Program-made: the position numbers and the translations under genes
Shown: piece after piece, positions 44,228-52,634 of the stretch
How positions within the stretch are numbered: position 1 is the first letter of the stretch
Layout: the number at the start of each line of letters is the position of its first letter
Assembly: GCF_032714615.1 (NCBI RefSeq)
Contig: NZ_JAWDKA010000001.1
Span: forward strand, 62,001-126,000
DNA: 64,000 nt
Direction: 5' to 3'
Source of the DNA: Methanorbis furvi
GTDB lineage: Archaea > Halobacteriota > Methanomicrobia > Methanomicrobiales > Methanocorpusculaceae
Notes under the pieces: model-generated
What the model was told of the DNA's origin: nothing
Seen by the model: only the letters and a program-made list of their open reading frames with translations
Database searches by the model: none

Positions 44228-44656
44228 ATGTTGCCGTTGTGGGTATGGATATCTGCCACCTGTGTTATAGTTGGTTTGATTCTGTTAGCTGTTGATTATG
44301 AACTGAACAGTAACAAAGGCAATGTATCAGGCGGACATCAATTATTCATCCAGGCACAACTTCGACAAAAACATCGAAATGACGCTGATTTTTGTGTTTT
44401 CTGTGATCTCAAAAATTACCACTCTTCCACTTTGATCAATCTCACCCTGCATATCAGTGCTGATGCTCCTACAGAGGGGTCAGACCAAGTCTGGGATCAA
44501 ACCACTCTTTCCATCGGCAATTTTCCGGGGAATTCTTCTCAGACATTTCAGGAATATCTTACAGTGCCACTTGGTGTCACCACTGCATTTACCGCAACAC
44601 TTACCGGCAATAATATTTCTCCATTATCGGTGACAACAGAGAGGATTATGGTATGA
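44228..44656 (+). CDS. Membrane-anchored protein of unknown function
   Basis: A 142-residue protein with one N-terminal membrane helix (about 5-23) and an extracellular part that resembles a small beta-sandwich (LINLTLHISADAP ... FQEYLTVPLGVTTAFTATLTG). It contains CVFC in the exposed part, possibly a disulfide. It ends ten bases before the transglutaminase-like gene, and the two probably work together. The region is richer in AT than the flanking genes. Confidence 0.65.
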   Translation: MLPLWVWISATCVIVGLILLAVDYELNSNKGNVSGGHQLFIQAQLRQKHRNDADFCVFCDLKNYHSSTLINLTLHISADAPTEGSDQVWDQTTLSIGNFPGNSSQTFQEYLTVPLGVTTAFTATLTGNNISPLSVTTERIMV

Positions 44657-44666
44657 GGTGTGGTCA

Positions 44667-45473
44667 ATGACATTTCTGAAATCTGTGGGTATATGGCTCG
44701 TTGTTTTTGGTATCGTATTCGGATTCTGGCAAAGTGGTGTCGTCGGTGTTGTTTTTGATTCTGTGTTAGGGGGAAATTCCAATACTGTTCCGATCGTTGC
44801 GGCGCCAACACAAAATATTCCTGTCTCCACATCGGGATACGCCTCCCCTACAAATGCGATGATGCGAACAGCGAGTCCAACACCCACAGAGGCGGGGTAT
44901 TATGATCGAGAATATACTTGGAAATATAAGGGGACAACGTGGTATTATTCCATATCAATTCCGAAGAGTACATACAATTATTATCGGAATCTGGATCATA
45001 CCTCTCGCGATTATTCTAAGTATGGTTCAGACGAATATACTAAAAAATATCTGGGCAATCTTGCCAAGATGTTTAAGGACAAGGGGAGGGAGTACGGATA
45101 TTCTGATTCGGAAAATGTCATGAATGCAGTTGCTTTTGTTCAATCACTTCCCTATACGTCAGACAAGGTGACCACAGGCTATGATGAGTATCCGCGATAT
45201 CCGATTGAGACACTCGTGGACAACGGTGGAGACTGTGAGGATACCGCTATCTTTACCGCGGCTTTACTGCGGCAGATGGGATATGGAGTAGTGCTGATTA
45301 ATCCACCGGGTCATATGGCTGTCGGAGTGAAAGGTGGGGAAAATGTTCATGGTACCTATTATAATTATAATGGAGTAAAGTACTTCTATTTGGAAACAAC
45401 AAGTAGTGGTTGGGATATTGGACAAATGCCCTCGGAATATAAAAATACGAAGGTGAAGATTATCCCAATATAA
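44667..45473 (+). CDS. Membrane-anchored transglutaminase-like protein
   Basis: A 268-residue protein with one N-terminal membrane helix (about 4-28), a Thr/Pro-rich linker and an extracellular transglutaminase-like domain. The catalytic triad can be assigned to Cys in VDNGGDCEDTAIFTAALLR, His in PPGHMAVGV and Asp near the end in TSSGWDIGQMP. Such domains cut or cross-link proteins or cell-envelope polymers. ATG 44667 is preferred over GTG 44658 because GAGGTG (44655-44660) is well placed as a ribosome site. Its partner is the anchored protein just upstream. Confidence 0.8.
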   Translation: MTFLKSVGIWLVVFGIVFGFWQSGVVGVVFDSVLGGNSNTVPIVAAPTQNIPVSTSGYASPTNAMMRTASPTPTEAGYYDREYTWKYKGTTWYYSISIPKSTYNYYRNLDHTSRDYSKYGSDEYTKKYLGNLAKMFKDKGREYGYSDSENVMNAVAFVQSLPYTSDKVTTGYDEYPRYPIETLVDNGGDCEDTAIFTAALLRQMGYGVVLINPPGHMAVGVKGGENVHGTYYNYNGVKYFYLETTSSGWDIGQMPSEYKNTKVKIIPI

Positions 45474-45526
45474 TTCCTACATATTTATTGTCCTGTTTTT
45501 CTGATATCAATAGGTGTGATCTCTCT

Positions 45527-46171
45527 ATGCCCGACTCCTTCCCCAAAGCCGTCATCTTCGACCTCGACAACACCCTGCACAGCCTCCTCCTCGCCCGCAT
45601 CCGTGCAGCAGAAGTCCTGGCAATCCATCTCGACGACCCTTTGGGCGAACTGACCCTCCGGTTTTTGAACGGCGACAAACCAACGCTCGTCACTGATACT
45701 CTCACACCGTATCTTGCGGAGCGTGACAACCTCTCCGAAGACCTGCTCGCCCAGTGCAGCTGGCTCTACTTTGCCGTTGAACGAAATTGCCTGGAACCAT
45801 TTGTTGGCATCGCAGAACTTCTCGCCACCCTGCACAGTACCGAAGTTCGGCTTGCTGTCATCACCAACTCCAAAGAAACCGATGCTCTTGACCGGTTGAA
45901 AACTCTTGGACTCTTCGAATACTTTACCGCAGTCGTCGCCCCCGAGACCTTCGGCGTCAAAAAACCAAACCCGCTTGTCTATCAGAAAACCCTTGAGCTG
46001 CTTGGCGTTTCAGCTGATGAAGCAGTCATGATCGGCGACCGGCTTGATCGCGACGTAATTCCGGCCCGGGAAGCAGGCATGCGTGCGGTTCACGTAGTCT
46101 ACGGATCATTTGAGGCGGGCGAGGAAGGAGCGGTGAGAAAGGTGGAAGAGATATTGACGTCCTTTCTGTAA
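45527..46171 (+). CDS. HAD-family hydrolase
   Basis: A 214-residue HAD phosphatase. Motif I is VIFDLDNTLHS with the nucleophile aspartate, motif II is AVITNSKE, motif III the lysine in FGVKKPNPLVY, motif IV GDRLDRDVIPAREAGM. A cap domain lies between motifs I and II, as in phosphoglycolate phosphatase-like members. The start at 45527 begins the domain and has AGGTGTGAT upstream. The substrate is unknown. Confidence 0.86.
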   Translation: MPDSFPKAVIFDLDNTLHSLLLARIRAAEVLAIHLDDPLGELTLRFLNGDKPTLVTDTLTPYLAERDNLSEDLLAQCSWLYFAVERNCLEPFVGIAELLATLHSTEVRLAVITNSKETDALDRLKTLGLFEYFTAVVAPETFGVKKPNPLVYQKTLELLGVSADEAVMIGDRLDRDVIPAREAGMRAVHVVYGSFEAGEEGAVRKVEEILTSFL

Positions 46172-46273
46172 TATAACATATAAATGTATTGTAACCCGAA
46201 AATCTCCCTCCAAACTCATCTGATGTATTTTTCGGTGTTTTTCGAAATTGCGCCAAATAATTTACCTGAATTA

Positions 46274-46291
46274 TATGTAATGGATATGTAA
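46274..46291. repeat. 18-bp direct repeat, left copy
   Basis: TATGTAATGGATATGTAA, identical to 47947-47964. It lies just beyond the 3' end of the Schlafen/AlbA-type gene. Confidence 0.75.
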
Positions 46292-46298
46292 CACCATT

Positions 46299-47762
46299 CT
46301 ATCCCCAATAAGGGAGATACTTGCGATTCCGTGCAGACCTCCCCTCTCCTTCAGGATCCTGAATCTTAATTAATCCTTTCTCCTGAGTTTGTTTCAAGAC
46401 TCGCGACGCCAGCGGATAGTTCCTCTCTTCAATACCCAACCTATTGCGCAACGTCGTATTCGTCATGTACTCCCGCTTCACATAACACAAACAACTATGC
46501 TGATAACAAGCTCGAACTTTATCCTGTTGTCCCATTTCCGCTAACGTCTCATACGCAAACATCGTCACTCGGAAATATCCATTTCCCTCCTCAAAATCCG
46601 GTGCTGGCAACTGATAATCCTCAATCGCCGTAATCGCACGATCCACCCCGCTTCCCCGTTCCTCACACATTCTCATTCTCCTCATCAATCGTGCCAGTCG
46701 TTCATTTCGGGACCTCGGTGCACAATCAATCAAACGATCAATCGCAACCAGTGGTTTACCTGGATTCATGATCTCCATCCTCTTGGAAAACAGCTCTACC
46801 ATTGGGCTGACACCTGTCTCCAAAAAATCCTGATGAATCACTGCATTTGCCAGAAATTCACGTATTGCCACAGTAGGGTACATCTTTGCATCCTTGCGGA
46901 GAGCCCCTTCAATAATTTCATTTGACGGCAACTGATCCTCGATTATCGTAATTGCTCGCTGTAAAGAAAGAGCATACCCTTCAGGTAAAACCCACTCTTT
47001 CTTCGCATGCAACCGATCCGAACCAGAGTAGAGAATAATTCTCAGCATTTTTCGTCCCAAATTCGGGAGCCTGTCCAGATTCCTGGCAAAGAGAATTGCA
47101 CCAAGATTTGTGATACTATAGCGATTTCCAATCCGTACAATCAAATTTTCCTGACCGAGTCGTTCCATCTGAGCATCCTTTGTCTCTGGCAAAGGAAGTT
47201 CCAGCAACGAAAACACCTTCGGAACGTCAAGAATCTCATACACCTCATTCAAAGTCAGATTATCCGCAGCAGGATCCGCTTCAAATCTTCTCTGTTCCAG
47301 TTTCTTCCACAATTCCCTCTCCTTAAGAGGATAATCATCTAGACGACCAGTTGTGGTATCTATCCGAATATATTTCACCTTCTCAAAACTCACCGGCTGA
47401 AGATATGCTGCCGGGATCTCGAAAATCACAACCTGTTTTTCCTCCAGAACAAGTTCACGGACCTCAAAATCTAATCTCGGAGTAAGAAGACGAGTAAGCC
47501 AGGGAATCAGATCCTCATTCCCTTCCCCTTTTACTGTTTTTGGCCGAAATGTGGTCCCCACAATCTCGTGTGTTTTATCATCCACACCATATATGAGATA
47601 CCCATGCGTCTGATCTGCGAGTGTTGCCGCATTGCTTAGTGCTGATATATCTCTTCCAATCTTTCTTGGTTCAGCATAATTTGTTTTGAAATCATAGAAG
47701 GTATCTTCCCGCTCATTTCTACAGAATCCCCGTATTAGTTCGGATAATGTTTCTGTTTTCAT
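46299..47762 (-). CDS. Schlafen/AlbA-type putative DNA-binding protein
   Basis: A 487-residue protein of the Schlafen AlbA_2 / ATP-dependent DNA helicase-related group. The N-terminal domain has ERREDTFYDFKTNYAE-like sequence (E-x-x-x-D-F-K), ISALSNAATLADQTHGYLIYGVDD and VKYIRIDTTTGRL. The middle and C-terminal parts have IREFLANAVIHQDF, MEIMNPG and ERGSGVDRAI, as in the HATPase_c_4 part of this family, followed by a winged-helix end. Members often sit in genomic islands and may act in defence or regulation. It is flanked by perfect 18-bp direct repeats and uses more AT-rich codons than ileS next to it, consistent with insertion as a unit. Confidence 0.82.
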   Translation of the reverse strand: MKTETLSELIRGFCRNEREDTFYDFKTNYAEPRKIGRDISALSNAATLADQTHGYLIYGVDDKTHEIVGTTFRPKTVKGEGNEDLIPWLTRLLTPRLDFEVRELVLEEKQVVIFEIPAAYLQPVSFEKVKYIRIDTTTGRLDDYPLKERELWKKLEQRRFEADPAADNLTLNEVYEILDVPKVFSLLELPLPETKDAQMERLGQENLIVRIGNRYSITNLGAILFARNLDRLPNLGRKMLRIILYSGSDRLHAKKEWVLPEGYALSLQRAITIIEDQLPSNEIIEGALRKDAKMYPTVAIREFLANAVIHQDFLETGVSPMVELFSKRMEIMNPGKPLVAIDRLIDCAPRSRNERLARLMRRMRMCEERGSGVDRAITAIEDYQLPAPDFEEGNGYFRVTMFAYETLAEMGQQDKVRACYQHSCLCYVKREYMTNTTLRNRLGIEERNYPLASRVLKQTQEKGLIKIQDPEGEGRSARNRKYLPYWG

Positions 47763-48036
47763 GATTTGTTTGATCCCCCCATCTGCATCACGTATATATG
47801 TGTTGTAGTTGGCATATGTTATGTATTTGTGTTCCTTTAATGGAGTTCTGATATATATTTGTTATGTAACTGATGTGTTTTTGCTAACAAAATTTTCTTA
47901 TTTTATCTGCCAGATTCGATCTTAGGGCTTGAATTTCTTGATTTTGTATGTAATGGATATGTAATTTCTCTTTCCCAAATCCCTATCTACCATCACCGCC
48001 AACCTATACAGACACTATACCCGAGGGAACAATACC
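47763..48036. other. AT-rich gap with repeated TATGTAA-like elements
   Basis: Contains the right 18-bp repeat and near variants such as ATATGTTATGTATTTGTG (47813) and TTATGTAACTGATG (47863). The ileS promoter and its GAGGGA ribosome site (48023-48028) are at the right end. No gene is seen. Confidence 0.5.
47947..47964. repeat. 18-bp direct repeat, right copy
   Basis: TATGTAATGGATATGTAA, identical to 46274-46291, 1673 bases apart and in the same orientation. It may be a target-site or attachment-site duplication, or an operator pair. Confidence 0.75.
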
Positions 48037-51000
48037 GTGAAAGAAATCACCGAAAGCTACGTCCCTGCAAACGTAGAAAGCGGCGTCCGCACCTACTGGG
48101 ACGCCAACGACACCTATCGAAAAACCCGTGAACTCCGTTCCGGCGGAAAACCCTGGCTGTTCGTCGACGGCCCGCCCTACACCACCGGCTACATCCACTT
48201 AGGAACCGCCTGGAACAAAATCCTCAAAGACAGCATTCTCCGCTACCACTCCATGACCGGCAAAAACATCGTGGAACGTGCAGGATACGACATGCACGGC
48301 CTCCCGATCGAGGTCAAAGTCGAAGAAAAACTCGGATTCAAAAACAAGGCCGACATCGAAAAACACGGCGTCGCAAACTTCATCGAAGAATGCCGCACCT
48401 TTGCTCTCACCCACAAAGACCTCATGTCCGAGCAGTTCAAAAACCTCGGCGTCTGGATGGACTTCGACGACCCCTACCAGACGGTCGACTCCGGCTACAT
48501 CGAAGCTGCCTGGTACACCCTGAAACGGTGCGAAGAAGAAAAAATGCTGGAACGCGGCAGCCGCGTCGTCAACTGGTGTCCCCGCTGCGGAACCGCCATC
48601 GCCGACGCCGAAGTCGAATACTGGGACGAAACTGACCCCTCCATCTTCGTCAAGTTCCCGATTACCGGCCGCGAAAACGAATACCTCGTCATCTGGACAA
48701 CCACTCCCTGGACCCTTCCGGCAAACGTCGCAGTCGCTGTTGGCGCTGACTTCGTCTACGCCAAAGTCCGCGCAGTCAAAGACGGTGCCTCCGAAGACCT
48801 CTGGATCGCCAAAGACCTTGCCGAGCAGATCCTCAAATACGGAAAATATCAGGACTACTCGATTATTGAGACCAAGACCGGCGCTGAACTTGCCGGAACC
48901 AAATACACATCCCCGCTCGCAGAGCATGTCCCGGTCCAGCAGCAGGTAGAACACCGCGTCGTCATTGCAGACTACGTCGCGCTCGAAAACACCGGAATGG
49001 TCCACATCGCGCCCGGTCACGGATGGGACGACTACCTTGTCGGTCTCCGTGAGAACCTTCCGATCATCTGCCCGGTTGACGGCAACGGCAACTTCACCGC
49101 TGATGCAGGTATCTTTGCAGGCAAATATGTCAAGGATGAAGAGACCAACAACGCAGTAATCGAGGTGCTCGGGACAGCCATGCTTGCGAAACGCAAGATC
49201 ACCCACCGGTACGGACATTGCTGGCGGTGCAAGACCCCGATCATCTACCGCGCAACCTCGCAGTGGTTCCTCAGAGTCAAAGAGGTCCGCGACAAGATGC
49301 TTGCCGAGATCGCTGACGAGGTCACCTGGTATCCGGAATGGGCAGGTTCTGCCCGGTTCCATGACTGGATCGAGGAGGTTCGCGACTGGTGTATCTCCAG
49401 ACAGCGGTACTGGGGAATCCCGATTCCGGTCTGGGTCTGTCCGGTCTGCAACAAGTATCATGTGATCGGCAGATATGCCGAGCTTGAACAGATGTCTGGT
49501 CAGAAGATGACCGATCCGCACCGACCGTATGTGGATGATATTACGATTCCCTGCGAATGCGGCGGTGCGATGCGGCGTGTGCCCGACATCTTTGATGTCT
49601 GGTATGACTCCGGTGTTGCGTCCTGGGCAACCCTGCACTTCCCGCAGGAGACCGAGGCGTTTGAAAACTCCTGGCCGGCTGAGTTCATTCTTGAAGGACA
49701 GGATCAGACCCGCGGCTGGTTCTACTCGCAGCTGGCGCTGTCAACGATTGCGTTTGGCAAAGCTCCCTACAAGTCTGTGCTGATGCACGGATTTTCGCTG
49801 GACTCAAACGGGAAGAAGATGAGCAAAAGCCTGGGGAATGTTATCACTCCCGAGGAGGTTGTTGCCCAGTTTGGTGTGGACGTTCTTCGCCAGTATATTC
49901 TTTCGGCAAGTGCGCCGTGGGATGATCTGCGGTTCTCGATGGAGGGCGTGAAGACGGTGCACCGGATGTTCAATGTGCTGTGGAATGTTTACCGGTTCCC
50001 GCTGCCGTATATGCAGCTGGACGGCTACACTCCGGCAACGACTGCGGCAGGAGTCTGGGATCCGTCTGTGGTGGAGGATCATATTGCGGAATTCGGTCGT
50101 GAGGACCGCTGGCTGGTCAGCCGCGTGAACTCTCTTGCAGAAGCTGTTACAAAAGAGATGGCGGTCTGCAATCTGCACCGTGCAACGCGTCCGATTGCGA
50201 CGTTCGTGCTTGACGAGCTGTCGCGATGGTATGTGCAGCTTGTCCGTCCGCGGATGTGGCTTGAGGAGGATTCAGTTTCAAAGCGTCAGGCGTATGATAC
50301 GATGTACTACGTGCTGCGGAGACTGATGACGATTTTTGCGCCGTTCGCCCCGCATATCACAGAAGAGATGTATCAGAATCTGAAGTGTGCAGGCGACTCT
50401 CCTTCGGTTCATATGCAGGACTGGTTCTCCGGTGTTCCGCAGTTGATCGATTCTGCTCTTGAGGAGGAGATGACGATTGTGCAGGAGTTTGATGAGGCGG
50501 TGGCAAATGCCCGGCAGAATGGTAAGCGCAAAGGGCGCTGGCCGGTTGGCGAGGTTGTGGTTGCTGCTGCGTCTCCTGCGGTTGCGAATGCGGTGCTGGT
50601 GATGAACGATCTCTGCTGCGATCGTGCGAATGCACGGTCGGTGCGTGCGGTTTCCGGCATCTGGGACAGGGTTGAGTGGACTGCTCTGCCGGTGATGAAG
50701 GTTATTGGTAAGCAGTTCGGCCGCGATGGTCCGAAGGTGAAGGCGTTTATTGAGGAGTCGGACGGAACAGCCCTGAGGGCAGCCCTCGCCGCTTCCGGTA
50801 AGGTTGCGATGGAGAAGGATGGTTTTGCTACCGAGCTTACTGATGAGCATATGACGTTCGAGGAGCGGATGCCGGAGAATGTGTTCTCTTCTCCGCTCGG
50901 CGACGGCAGTATGGTGTATGTGGATGTGACGCTGACTGCTGAGCTTGAGTCTGAAGGATATGCCCGCGAGGTTATCAGGCGGATTCAGGAGATGCGCAAG

Positions 51001-51243
51001 CAGGCTGATCTTGCGGTGGATGCGAAGATTTCGTGCGAGGTTGTGGTGATGGATGAGCGTGTTGCGAAGCTCGTTGATGCGAAGCATGATCTGATTGCTG
51101 ATGAGGTTCGCTCTTCGTGTCTGAAGATCCGGTCGCCTGAGGAGAAGCCGTGTTCGTGTTGTGTTGCCGAGCATGCCCTGCTTTCGATGGAGTGGGAGAT
51201 TGATGAGCTGAAGCTGTCGATCAGTATTGCGAAGGCAAACTGA
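48037..51243 (+). CDS. ileS: Isoleucyl-tRNA synthetase
   Basis: A 1068-residue class Ia synthetase starting at GTG. The HIGH-type motif is in PPYTTGYIHLGTAWNK, and KMSKS is in GKKMSKSLGN. Between them lies the large editing domain with WTTTPWTLPANVAV and HIAPGHG, which removes mischarged valine. The C-terminal part has the anticodon-binding helices and a final domain with AREVIRRIQEMRKQ. Length is normal for archaeal and eukaryotic-type enzymes. The gene is monocistronic. Confidence 0.96.
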   Translation: MKEITESYVPANVESGVRTYWDANDTYRKTRELRSGGKPWLFVDGPPYTTGYIHLGTAWNKILKDSILRYHSMTGKNIVERAGYDMHGLPIEVKVEEKLGFKNKADIEKHGVANFIEECRTFALTHKDLMSEQFKNLGVWMDFDDPYQTVDSGYIEAAWYTLKRCEEEKMLERGSRVVNWCPRCGTAIADAEVEYWDETDPSIFVKFPITGRENEYLVIWTTTPWTLPANVAVAVGADFVYAKVRAVKDGASEDLWIAKDLAEQILKYGKYQDYSIIETKTGAELAGTKYTSPLAEHVPVQQQVEHRVVIADYVALENTGMVHIAPGHGWDDYLVGLRENLPIICPVDGNGNFTADAGIFAGKYVKDEETNNAVIEVLGTAMLAKRKITHRYGHCWRCKTPIIYRATSQWFLRVKEVRDKMLAEIADEVTWYPEWAGSARFHDWIEEVRDWCISRQRYWGIPIPVWVCPVCNKYHVIGRYAELEQMSGQKMTDPHRPYVDDITIPCECGGAMRRVPDIFDVWYDSGVASWATLHFPQETEAFENSWPAEFILEGQDQTRGWFYSQLALSTIAFGKAPYKSVLMHGFSLDSNGKKMSKSLGNVITPEEVVAQFGVDVLRQYILSASAPWDDLRFSMEGVKTVHRMFNVLWNVYRFPLPYMQLDGYTPATTAAGVWDPSVVEDHIAEFGREDRWLVSRVNSLAEAVTKEMAVCNLHRATRPIATFVLDELSRWYVQLVRPRMWLEEDSVSKRQAYDTMYYVLRRLMTIFAPFAPHITEEMYQNLKCAGDSPSVHMQDWFSGVPQLIDSALEEEMTIVQEFDEAVANARQNGKRKGRWPVGEVVVAAASPAVANAVLVMNDLCCDRANARSVRAVSGIWDRVEWTALPVMKVIGKQFGRDGPKVKAFIEESDGTALRAALAASGKVAMEKDGFATELTDEHMTFEERMPENVFSSPLGDGSMVYVDVTLTAELESEGYAREVIRRIQEMRKQADLAVDAKISCEVVVMDERVAKLVDAKHDLIADEVRSSCLKIRSPEEKPCSCCVAEHALLSMEWEIDELKLSISIAKAN

Positions 51244-51263
51244 TTTTTTTTCTTTTTTTGTGA

Positions 51264-51307
51264 TAAACGCGAATAGCGCGAATAAAAAATCGCCAATGGC
51301 GATTTTC
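51264..51307. repeat. Half type B element, copy 5
   Basis: AAACGCGAATAGCGCGAATA followed by one hairpin ATCGCCAATGGCGATTTT. The right half is missing; a type C element begins at exactly this point, as if inserted into it. Confidence 0.8.
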
Positions 51308-51442
51308 AATAGGAGTTACGCGGTGTACTGTTAAGCAGTGAAGTGTCGTCTCGTAATTCCCACTCACCACTAACCCGATCAACATTTTTCAGAAAAAAAA
51401 ACGGATAAGTTTTCCTTGACATCACACCGCATAACTCCTATT
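51308..51442. mobile_element. Short type C element with terminal inverted repeats
   Basis: Ends AATAGGAGTTACGCGGTGT (51308-51326) and ACACCGCATAACTCCTATT (51424-51442) are near-perfect inverted copies around about 97 bases that encode nothing. Size and structure fit a MITE-like element. Confidence 0.65.
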
Positions 51443-51927
51443 CAAATAAAAAAAATTATTTGTGTTTTTCTGAAAATTATTTTGCAGTGTCACATTCCAT
51501 GCCTGCAATCCTTCGTAGAATCCGCAAAAATATTTGTTTCTGCGGATATTTTCTATTCCTAGAATTTACGGGAATATTTTTCATATCCCTTTTGTTTCGC
51601 AGGGCCTTCTGAAAGTCACCATGTAAATTTTCTGCAAATTCCTAAAACAGACCCTAACCAAACGCAAATCTCAAATTCCGCTTCATTCAATAGCGCTCAC
51701 CCCCAACCTCATACATATCCCCACCAAATTTTTTCATCCGACAACACTATTTTTCCTCGACTCAGTCATGATTCAAGAAAATTATCCCCACAACCCTGCA
51801 TCACAGCACGAAGGAGTATATATGTTCTCTGACCAAAGTCTCGATAGTAACAATGTGAACCTTCAAATCAACCACAAACATCGCTCACATTCCTGATCTA
51901 AACCTCAAAAAAAGTTATTTGTCTATT
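51443..51927. other. AT-rich intergenic region without a visible gene
   Basis: No coding frame or RNA is convincing. It contains a TGAAAATTATTTTGCAGTG piece (51470-51488) like the inner core of type A copies 5 and 6, and a run of CATCACAAC-like AT-rich sequence. Confidence 0.35.
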
Positions 51928-52584
51928 TCACTCAGACACACGCGAAGCTGCCGCAAGACGTGCACCCAGCTCAAACGCCTTTTTGCAGTCGAGAGGGAAC
52001 ACCTCCTCACGCTGTTTCGTCTTTTCCGCAACATTCCATACTGACGAAACCACTTTGGCATAGTCCGCAAACTGATAGGTGTTGAAGCTGAGAAGTGCCT
52101 CGGTCGGGCCGAATGTCCTCTCAAGCGCCATTGTGTTGAACGCAATATGCGAGTCAAGTCCTGACTGTTTCATCTGTTCCTCGGTAATATTCATCGTATA
52201 GATGAATCCGGTCTGCATCTTCCTTGGAAACAGCGTCACCTTTGGCCCGTACTCCAGATACTGAAACACCAGCCGATCCAAAAATGCCGCCATCTCGCCG
52301 GACACGCGGCCCAGATAGATCGGAGACCCAAATATTACTGCATCTGCCTCCTCCACTTTCGCAAAAATCTCCTGAAGATCGTCAGACACCGCACATCTTC
52401 CGTAACTTTTTCCTCCAATCATCTTGCAGGCAAAACAGCTTTTGCATCCCTTAAAATTCAGATCATACAGATGAATCAGCTCGGTCTCCGCCCCTGTCGC
52501 GTCAGCTCCTTCCAGAGCATTCTTCAGCAGGGTTGCCGTGTTCCAGGACTTTCTCGGACTTCCATTGAACGCAAGAACTTTCAT
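51928..52584 (-). CDS. Iron-sulfur flavoprotein / NADPH-dependent FMN reductase family
   Basis: A 218-residue flavodoxin-like protein. It begins KVLAFNGSPRKSWNT, the FMN phosphate loop, and has IFGSPIYLGRVSGEMAAFLDR. A cysteine cluster CKSCFACKMIGGKSYGRC (C-x2-C-x2-C-x10-C) matches the compact [4Fe-4S] motif of methanogen iron-sulfur flavoproteins, with a slightly longer last spacing. Such proteins move electrons from ferredoxin to oxygen, peroxide or other acceptors. It stands alone. Confidence 0.88.
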   Translation of the reverse strand: MKVLAFNGSPRKSWNTATLLKNALEGADATGAETELIHLYDLNFKGCKSCFACKMIGGKSYGRCAVSDDLQEIFAKVEEADAVIFGSPIYLGRVSGEMAAFLDRLVFQYLEYGPKVTLFPRKMQTGFIYTMNITEEQMKQSGLDSHIAFNTMALERTFGPTEALLSFNTYQFADYAKVVSSVWNVAEKTKQREEVFPLDCKKAFELGARLAAASRVSE

Positions 52585-52634
52585 AGCTACTATATGCTCT
52601 CTTGCTCTACAAAAAGGAGATGAATGGAGATAAT

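Noticed and set aside
48199-49638. 479-codon open frame antisense to ileS
   Set aside because: It lies fully opposite a well-supported gene; its sequence is low-complexity and reflects the strong codon bias of ileS.
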